Shown here: one piece after another, positions 58,008-64,000 of the stretch | How the letters are laid out: every line of letters starts with the position of its first letter | Numbering within the stretch: position 1 is the stretch's first letter | Source of the DNA: Saprospiraceae bacterium | GTDB lineage: Bacteria > Bacteroidota > Bacteroidia > Chitinophagales > Saprospiraceae | Reading direction: 5' to 3' | DNA: 64,000 nucleotides | Assembly: GCA_016722285.1 (NCBI GenBank) | Contig: JADKGI010000009.1 | Span: 62,001-126,000 of the forward strand | Translations under genes and position numbers: made by a program | Notes under the pieces: model-generated | Seen by the model: the letters and a program-made list of their open reading frames with translations, nothing else | Told to the model about the DNA's origin: nothing | Database searches by the model: none

Positions 58008-59905
58008 TTAATAGGCTCTCTGGTCACTGTTATTTATATAATTCATAAATGCCCGATTGACTACTCTCATGCCTCCCGGAGTAGGGTAGTTTCCTGAAAA
58101 ATACCAATCCCCTTTATTATTCGGACATGCTATATGCAAGTCTTCTATGCTTTGATATATTACCTGTACTTCAGGTTTTATATTTTCAGGTGTAATCAAT
58201 TCTGAAATTTTTGCAGATATCTGATCATCTGTAAACTGGTCATATAAATATTTTACCTGATTTGCCACTTGCTCGATGGGAAGCTGCTCCTGTTCCATAC
58301 ATTTGTTATACACTTCTTGCAATAGCTCAGTTTTACCTTCCTGTTCCAGTAATTCGACCAGTGCTCTGAAAGCGACAAATTCTTTCATTTTGCTCATATC
58401 TATTCCATAGCAATCAGGATATCTTATCTGCGGAGCTGAGGAAACAATAATAATTTTTTTAGGTTTCAATGTTGAAAGTATATACACAATGCTCTCTTTC
58501 AGAGTGGTACCTCTGACTATCGAATCATCGATTAATACTATTGTGTCCACTTCATTTTTTACTATGCCATAGGTCACGTCATATATATGCGATACCATTT
58601 GTCCGCGTGAGACTCCGTCAGCAATAAATGTTCTCAGCTTCTCATCTTTGACCGCAAGTTTTTCGGACCTGATTTCCTGATTAATTATTTTAGTAAGCGT
58701 TTCATTATTTAGCGTACCTGCTGCCAGGTGGTCGTTGATTTGTTTGGATTTTATTTCATTTAGTTTTTGTTCCAGGCCTTTTAACATACCGAGATAGGCA
58801 ACCTCGGCTGTATTCGGTATAAATGAAAATATAGTATTTTCAATATTGTAATCAATTGCCTTCAGTATTTTATCAGCCAGTAGTTCTCCCAGTTTTTTGC
58901 GTTCCAGATATATATCTTTGTCAGTACCTCTACTAAAGTATATTCTCTCAAAGCTGCACGGACTAGGCTCAACCGGATCTTTACAGCACTCTTCAGTGAT
59001 TGTCCCGTTTTTCTTGATAATTAATGCATGACCTGGTTTCAGCTCCTTTACCTGAAAGTATCTGATATTGAGGCTCGTCTGAATAGCCGGCCGCTCAGAT
59101 GCAACTACGGCGATTTCATCATCATAGTAGTAAAATGCAGGTCTAATGCCAGCCGGGTCCCTAAGGACAAAGGCATCACCGTGCCCGATTAATCCAGCCA
59201 TGACATATCCCCCGTCAAATTTTCTACTGGCACGCTGTAAGAGTCTCTGTACATCCAGATGGTCTGCGATTAAGACCGTTGATTTGTTGATTGGTATATC
59301 CCTCAGGTTTAAACCAGTTAAACAATCTTTGCACCTCATCATCCAGAAAATGACCAATCTTTTCCAATACAGTAACCGTATCTGATTTTTCTTTTGGGTA
59401 CTGACCGAAAGATAACAACTCCGCAAAAAGCTCATCAACATTCGTCAGATTGAAATTGCCTGCCAGTACGAGGTTTCGGGTAATCCAATTATTCTGTCTG
59501 AGGAAAGGATGAACAGTTTCTATTGTATTGACACCATGTGTTCCGTATCGCAAATGTCCCAAAAGTAGTTCACCAGTATAAGGTTTATTGTCCTTGAGCC
59601 AAACAGGATCATTCATGTGCTCCTCAGACACATCGGCAAAATGGGAAAACACTCCTTCAAAAAGATCTTTGAGATACTGTGGGCTGTTACTTCTTCGCCG
59701 GCTTATATATCTAGTCCCTGGAGTGGAATCCAGTTTGATAGTAACAAGTCCTGCTCCATCCTGGCCTCTGTTCCTTTGTTTTTGAAGCAAAAGGTTCAAT
59801 TTATTGAGACCATATAAAGCAGTGCCGTATTTTTTGTGATAATAATCAAGAGGTTTGAGTAGCCTGATTCAGCAGACCGCATTCGTGTTTTATTTGATCA
59901 CTCAT
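58008..59905 (-). CDS. purF: Amidophosphoribosyltransferase, two frameshifts
   Basis: About 632 residues when joined from ATG 59905. It makes 5-phosphoribosylamine from PRPP and glutamine, the first step of purine synthesis. N-terminus SDQIKHECG with the nucleophile Cys, then LLQKQRNRGQDGAGLV, LGHLRYGTHG, GLIGHGDAFVLRDPAGIRP, and the PRPP loop VLIDDSIVRGTTL in the C-terminal half. It is longer than the E. coli enzyme, which I believe is usual in Bacteroidota. Frames break near 59880 (between ECG and RLLKPLDYY) and near 59270-59273 (extra base in TTAA). The broken frames in a presumably needed gene argue for sequence errors. Confidence 0.92.
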
Positions 59906-59938
59906 GTAAGAGGATAATATTAATTTCAGATTGTCCCA

Positions 59939-59968
59939 CAAAGGTAATCTAATCACTCAAATATCCAA
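59939..59968 (-). promoter_or_regulatory. purF promoter, TTG-N19-TACCTTTG
   Basis: On the minus strand TTG (59968-59966), 19 bases, then TACCTTTG (59946-59939), the best match to the Bacteroidota -33/-7 consensus in the window, 33 bases before the purF ATG. Confidence 0.7.
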
Positions 59969-60034
59969 GTCCTTTGAAACCAGACCCATCATTGCAGCAT
60001 CTAAACATAAAAAGATTTTTTATGTTTAATTGGT

Positions 60035-60527
60035 ATGAAGGGTAGAATTTTATTTTCATTGTTTTTAATATTCTTTTTTTCAGGCTTGCATGCACAGAGC
60101 ATTAAGTCGTATGAAAATTTTGACGATCTGGCAAAAGATAATTTTAAGAATAACGATACCACCTATGTTATAAACTTTTGGGCTACCTGGTGTAAACCCT
60201 GTGTTAAGGAGCTTCCTTTTTTTGAGGCTTTTAAACAGAAAGTATCAGATGAGAAGATTAAAATCATATTGGTTAGCCTTGATTTCAAAAATCAGGTTGA
60301 AAGCCATCTTTTGCCATTTTTAAAGAAAAACAAATACAGTTCAGAGACGCTTGTGCTTACAGATAAGGATTACAAATAATTGGTTGCCTCTGGTTGATAC
60401 TGATTGGGAGGGTTCCATTCCTGCAACTATTCTGATAGGCGGTAGTAAAAAATTATTTGCAGAAAGAGAATTTGCATCTGAAGATGATTTGTCAGAATTC
60501 GTATTTTCATTTATTTCATCACTATAA
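60035..60527 (+). CDS. Exported thioredoxin-like (TlpA) protein, one frameshift
   Basis: About 164 residues when joined. Signal peptide (LFSLFLIFFFSGLHAQ), then NFWATWCKPCVKELPFF with the WCxxC active site. Removing one A from 60374-60376 reads DYNNWLPLVDTDWEGSIPA and gives the cis-Pro part (PATILIGG) and the C-terminal helix. It would act in the periplasm in disulfide reduction or cytochrome c maturation. It is followed after 14 bases by another thioredoxin-fold protein. Confidence 0.85.
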
Positions 60528-60541
60528 AATTTTATGATATT

Positions 60542-61138
60542 ATGAGTCTATTATTTCAGTTTCTGTTTTTATTTACCACATTATTTTCTACTTCCAGCAA
60601 TGGGTACAAACCTGGCGATACCGCTGTTGATTTTAATCTGAAATCCGTTGATGGTAAGATGTACAGTATGGCCAATTTTAAAGATGCCAAAGGGTATATT
60701 GTCGTATTTACATGCAATAGTTGTCCTTTTGCTGTAAAATATGAAGACAGGATAAATGAGCTTGCAAAGAAGTATAGTAAAAAAGGATATGTACTCTTAG
60801 CCGTAAATCCAAATGATCCTACCATGAAACCTGAAGATTCCTACGAACTTATGAAAGAAAGAGCCAATGATAAAGGATTTGTTTTTCCCTATCTTTTTGA
60901 CGAAGGGCAGAAAATATATCCTCAATATGGTGCCACTAAAACTCCTCATGCCTTCCTGCTGGATAAAAACAGGGTGGTTAAATACATTGGAGCGATTGAT
61001 GATAATTCAGAAGATGCTTCCATGGTTAAGGAAAAATATCTCGAAAATGCTATTGCTGCTATGGAGAAAGGTATTGAACCGACACCTTCAGTAACTAAGG
61101 CTATAGGATGTTCAATAAAAGCTAAAAAACAAAGTTAA
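60542..61138 (+). CDS. Exported redoxin/AhpC-TSA-like protein
   Basis: 198 residues. A short hydrophobic N-terminus (LLFQFLFLFTTLFSTS) is a likely signal peptide. The thioredoxin-fold body has GDTAVDFNLKSVDGKMYS and FTCNSCPFAVKYEDRI with an active-site CNSC motif, then PHAFLLDKNRVVKYIGAIDD. Similar proteins act as thiol-disulfide or peroxide-related redoxins. A 13-bp stem terminator follows the gene. Confidence 0.88.
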   Translation: MSLLFQFLFLFTTLFSTSSNGYKPGDTAVDFNLKSVDGKMYSMANFKDAKGYIVVFTCNSCPFAVKYEDRINELAKKYSKKGYVLLAVNPNDPTMKPEDSYELMKERANDKGFVFPYLFDEGQKIYPQYGATKTPHAFLLDKNRVVKYIGAIDDNSEDASMVKEKYLENAIAAMEKGIEPTPSVTKAIGCSIKAKKQS

Positions 61139-61162
61139 TTGAGTTTTAGTTGAATCATACTT

Positions 61163-61205
61163 AAAATCTGATCAATCAAATTATTGTTGATCAGATTTTT
61201 TTTTT
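61163..61205 (+). terminator. Rho-independent terminator after the redoxin gene
   Basis: AAAATCTGATCAA (61163-61175) pairs with TTGATCAGATTTT (61187-61199) and is followed by a T-run to 61205, 24 bases after the stop. Confidence 0.9.
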
Positions 61206-61378
61206 GGATGATATTTTTGATAACGTAATGATAACCACAAAGACTATTTCGGATTGATTTGATTCAGGATATATCTGGAACTGATATCTTAATTGACATC
61301 AGTCGTTCTGAATTAAACCTTTAATCCAAAATAATATTTAACTCACTAATGCCCGGGTATTGTGCTATTTTAATAAAC

Positions 61379-62428
61379 CTATTTTATAGCAGGATCATTT
61401 TCCGGGAGGATAAATTCTTTCTGTTTTTTACCGAATATTGAAAAGTGAGCATACCTTTTTGGATTGAGTCTTAGGTCCTGAAGTAGCAGGTTGAGATTCT
61501 TTGTTGAAGCCTCAATATTTTCGTATAGTTTTTTGTCGTTAATAAGTTTTGCCATGGAGCCGTCACCTTTATCCACTTTATTTAATATCTTGCTGAAATC
61601 CTTCATAGTAGTATTAGTAGATTCCAAAGTGGCTTTAAGTTCTGTAAGTGCGGATTTTGAAGCATCCAGCGTTTCATTAGTTCTGGAAACGGTTTTGGTG
61701 AGATCAGACTTTGCTATATCTCCTGTGATCTTATCCAAATTGGAGAGCAGTCCCTCTATTTTTTGATTGCTTTTGGCGAGTGAAGATGTAATGGATTCCA
61801 TGTTTGCCACAGTATTCTTAAGCCCTGCAGAAGAACTCTTCATCAAAGTATTGGTCGTTGAAGTTAATTCAGACAAATTTCTTGAAATTTGCTCCAGTTG
61901 TCTCATAGTCTCATTAACAGCTCCAGGCTCTCCTTCTTTGCCTATATTGGCAATTATATTGCTAACAGATTTTGACAGTTCATTTCCATATTCTGATACA
62001 TCTGCCCCACCGAGCATTGCGTCAAGCAGTCCAATAGTTTGGCCTTTTAGTTCATCCCCATTGACGGCACAATCCGGGCCTGTACATTCTTTGGGGAAAT
62101 CAAGGAAAATACCTTTACCATCTACAATTCCTAATGTTTTGAGTCCGGCAATGGCGGTTTTAGGAATCTTGTATTCACTATCGATGAGATAATACACATC
62201 CATCAATTTGACATTAGATTTGTTGAGTTTTATTTTAGTGACAGTACCAATTTTATAACCATTTACCAAAACAGGAGACGATACATTGAGTCCTGAAATA
62301 TCAGGATATGTTGTAAACAATTCATTGGATGAAGTAAGCAGGTTTCTGCCTTTTAGAAAAGTATATCCCCATATCATTGTTACTAATACAACAAAGGTAA
62401 GAATCCCTATTTTAAGTTCACGAGACAT
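61379..62428 (-). CDS. MlaD/MCE-family lipid-transport protein
   Basis: 349 residues. N-terminal membrane anchor (GILTFVVLVTMIWGYTFLKG), then an MCE domain (ISGLNVSSPVLVNGYKIGTV). A long coiled-coil region (~180-320) contains repeated STTNTLMK/ANMESITSSL-type heptads and ends in FSIFGKKQKEFILPE. MlaD-type proteins deliver phospholipids between membranes with an ABC transporter; the ATPase and permease are not in the window. It follows the amidase gene (85 bases) on the same strand. Confidence 0.9.
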   Translation of the reverse strand: MSRELKIGILTFVVLVTMIWGYTFLKGRNLLTSSNELFTTYPDISGLNVSSPVLVNGYKIGTVTKIKLNKSNVKLMDVYYLIDSEYKIPKTAIAGLKTLGIVDGKGIFLDFPKECTGPDCAVNGDELKGQTIGLLDAMLGGADVSEYGNELSKSVSNIIANIGKEGEPGAVNETMRQLEQISRNLSELTSTTNTLMKSSSAGLKNTVANMESITSSLAKSNQKIEGLLSNLDKITGDIAKSDLTKTVSRTNETLDASKSALTELKATLESTNTTMKDFSKILNKVDKGDGSMAKLINDKKLYENIEASTKNLNLLLQDLRLNPKRYAHFSIFGKKQKEFILPENDPAIK

Positions 62429-62513
62429 AGTAAAACTGACTTTGGTTTTTTAATGGCTCAAAGTTAGTGAACTTAACCGTTGCATTTGCTAAAATGTTTC
62501 AATTCATTACATT

Positions 62514-63836
62514 TTACTCTATAATAGGAACTATAAAAGCCCCTTTATATCCCAGGTTTTTAAGTTTTTCGCGTGCTATTTCTGCAGATTCACGACTGAC
62601 AAAATCACCTACAAGATACTTATTAATTTCATCCTGCCTTTTTACAGTGAGAGATCCGATTTTTCTTAAATCTGCTGAATCAAGGTCAACAAATTCGTTT
62701 TTCAGTGCAGCAATCTGGACTTTAAATTTTTGAATATTATAGTCTTTACTTTGTACAGATGTTTTCGAATTCACTATAGATCCGTTTGTATCATCCTTAA
62801 TCATTTGCTTTGGTTTGGATACATCCTGTTTTGATGAATTATTTTCTTCACCTGCTTTTGAATTTTGCCTTTCAGATGATGTTTTATCATTTTTAGATGT
62901 GTTATCTATTTTGGCGAGTTCAGATTGTTTTTGGCTTAAGTTGTTATTTGTATAGTAGATTTCAAATGCTTTCACAATTGATTCAGCAATGGCATTCTGT
63001 CCTTCTTCAGACATAAGAAATGCTTCTTCTACTTCATTACTTAGAAATCCGGCTTCAACCAATACAGCAGGCATACTGGATCGTCGCAAAACTGCAAATC
63101 CAGCCTGCTTTACGCCCCTACTTTTACTCATATGTTTTTTACTGAATTCACTTTCAACATTTGCGGCAAATTCAATACTTTTATCCACATAATTATTTTG
63201 ATACATAGATACAACAATATGGCCTTCGGCAGAGTTGGGATCGAAACCATCATAGTTTGACTCATAATTTGACTCAAGCAGTATGGATGCGTTTTCACGT
63301 TTTGCCACCTCAAGATTACCCTCAGCTCTGTTTATTCCCATTACAAAAGTTTCAGTACCGCGTGTTTTGGAATTGCTTATGTAGTTGCAATGTATTGATA
63401 TGAATATATCTGCATTCAATTCATTGGCATATTGTATCCTGCTGAAAAGAGGGATAAAGACATCCGTCGTTCTGGTTTGGAACACTTCAACATCAGGAAA
63501 TCTTTTCTCTATCATTTCTCCTGTTTTGATAGACATTTTTAGAGACAGGTCTTTTTCAAAGGCATTTTTACCAATAGCGCCGCTATCATGACCTCCATGA
63601 CCTGCATCCAGGACAATTCGAATATTTTTTTTCGGCCCGGGTTTGTGGCCCAGAATGTCAATTGGTGTCTTAGGCTTTGGTTTGACTTTGTCAAGGTTGA
63701 GAGAAATATATGTTTTGTTTAGTAAAACTTTAACGTCAGAAGCATGAAGTGTAGAAGACACATAATAAATCAATGACGTTATAATTAACAAAATACGTAA
63801 GATAGTAGTGTTCTTTTGGATAAAATCTGAGACCAT
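62514..63836 (-). CDS. N-acetylmuramoyl-L-alanine amidase with SPOR-like C-terminus
   Basis: 440 residues. Signal region (ILRILLIITSLIYYVSS), then an Amidase_3 domain with zinc ligands in IVLDAGHGGHDSGAIGKN (~residue 75), HCNYISNSKTRGTE and the catalytic Glu in VLVEAGFLSNEVEEA. After a Ser/Asn/Lys-rich linker (~305-370) comes a SPOR-like module (FKVQIAALKNEFVDLDS to GYKGAFIVPI). It cleaves the amide between MurNAc and peptide in daughter-cell separation. Confidence 0.93.
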   Translation of the reverse strand: MVSDFIQKNTTILRILLIITSLIYYVSSTLHASDVKVLLNKTYISLNLDKVKPKPKTPIDILGHKPGPKKNIRIVLDAGHGGHDSGAIGKNAFEKDLSLKMSIKTGEMIEKRFPDVEVFQTRTTDVFIPLFSRIQYANELNADIFISIHCNYISNSKTRGTETFVMGINRAEGNLEVAKRENASILLESNYESNYDGFDPNSAEGHIVVSMYQNNYVDKSIEFAANVESEFSKKHMSKSRGVKQAGFAVLRRSSMPAVLVEAGFLSNEVEEAFLMSEEGQNAIAESIVKAFEIYYTNNNLSQKQSELAKIDNTSKNDKTSSERQNSKAGEENNSSKQDVSKPKQMIKDDTNGSIVNSKTSVQSKDYNIQKFKVQIAALKNEFVDLDSADLRKIGSLTVKRQDEINKYLVGDFVSRESAEIAREKLKNLGYKGAFIVPIIE

Positions 63837-63863
63837 TGGCGTATTTTTGTGGTTTTATAAGTG

Positions 63864-63871
63864 CAAATATA
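63864..63871 (-). promoter_or_regulatory. Bacteroidota -7 element of the amidase gene
   Basis: On the minus strand the sequence reads TATATTTG, matching TAnnTTTG, 28 bases before the amidase ATG. Confidence 0.5.
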
Positions 63872-63904
63872 ATAAATTATTATAATATATTAGATGTAAA
63901 TAAT

Positions 63905-64000
63905 TTGAAAAGAACATATTACATAGTAGTTATATTTTTAATGTGTTTTTTGAGTATTGTTAATGCTCAAAATTCGGTAAAAAAACCTATGCAAAATAAT
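63905..64000 (+). CDS. Start of an exported protein, cut by the window edge
   Basis: From TTG 63905 the frame stays open to the end: KRTYYIVVIFLMCFLSIVNA, a clear signal peptide, then QNSVKKPMQNN. It is divergent to the amidase gene. In many Bacteroidota the gene divergent from this amidase-MlaD pair is an LptD/OstA-like outer-membrane protein; that identity is only an inference from gene order, as too little sequence is visible. Confidence 0.5.
   Translation, partial: MKRTYYIVVIFLMCFLSIVNAQNSVKKPMQNN

Overview
The window looks like a chromosomal piece of an AT-rich Bacteroidota genome, most likely from the Saprospirales/Saprospiraceae side of the phylum (inference). The support is: PorP/SprF and several proteins with type IX secretion system (T9SS) type A or type B C-terminal sorting domains; many TAnnTTTG-type -7 promoter elements typical of Bacteroidota; TamB, LytTR/histidine-kinase, TonB-receptor and GldM-like families in their Bacteroidota forms; and a leuCDAB cluster. 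No rRNA, tRNA or CRISPR array was recognised.

Layout. 1-3.2 kb: 3' end of tamB, an unknown protein, a repeat-rich spacer, a frameshifted VOC protein and a GldM-like exported protein. 3.2-7.7 kb: alaS, a small lipoprotein, a small acidic protein and a divergent SDR. 7.7-12.1 kb (minus strand): LytTR regulator plus sensor kinase, and a TonB-type outer-membrane receptor. 12.1-17.4 kb: leucine operon leuC-leuD-leuA-type synthase-leuB. 17.4-20.4 kb: DUF1835 protein, peptide deformylase, MFS transporter. 20.4-23.7 kb: a DUF2461 gene split by a 1.2 kb stretch with almost no adenine, and a complete IS1595-type insertion sequence with an 8-bp target duplication. 24-34.7 kb: metabolic accessory genes (cytochrome c, old-yellow-enzyme oxidoreductase, Rieske oxygenase), the ATP-grasp/alpha-E/transglutaminase operon, a secreted serine hydrolase and an SRPBCC protein. 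35.3-49.3 kb: a T9SS/cell-surface block of PorP, an OmpA-like TPR protein and a ~1,800-residue repeat protein with a type B sorting domain, then a giant TPR protein and a beta-barrel. 49.5-57.9 kb: WD40 protein, Sfp-type phosphopantetheinyl transferase, DUF4348 lipoprotein, secreted M12B-like metalloprotease, PASTA protein, rhodanese, CvpA. 58-64 kb: purF, two thioredoxin-like proteins, MlaD, N-acetylmuramoyl-L-alanine amidase, and the start of a further exported protein.

A dominant feature is the number of broken genes. At least eleven single-base frameshifts or in-frame stops are visible, many in short homopolymers and one set in purF, which should be needed for purine synthesis. They fit uncorrected long-read consensus errors better than real pseudogenes. 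The adenine-free 1.2 kb insert joins two halves of one gene precisely and in frame, and is most economically a sequence artefact too. Genes are therefore described as the restored reading frames where neighbouring frames join convincingly.

The most interesting biology is the T9SS surface locus with near-identical 480-bp tandem repeats, the ATP-grasp/alpha-E/transglutaminase operon, a 111-bp duplicated coding relic present at two sites in opposite orientation, and a three-copy leader element found just before unrelated start codons.
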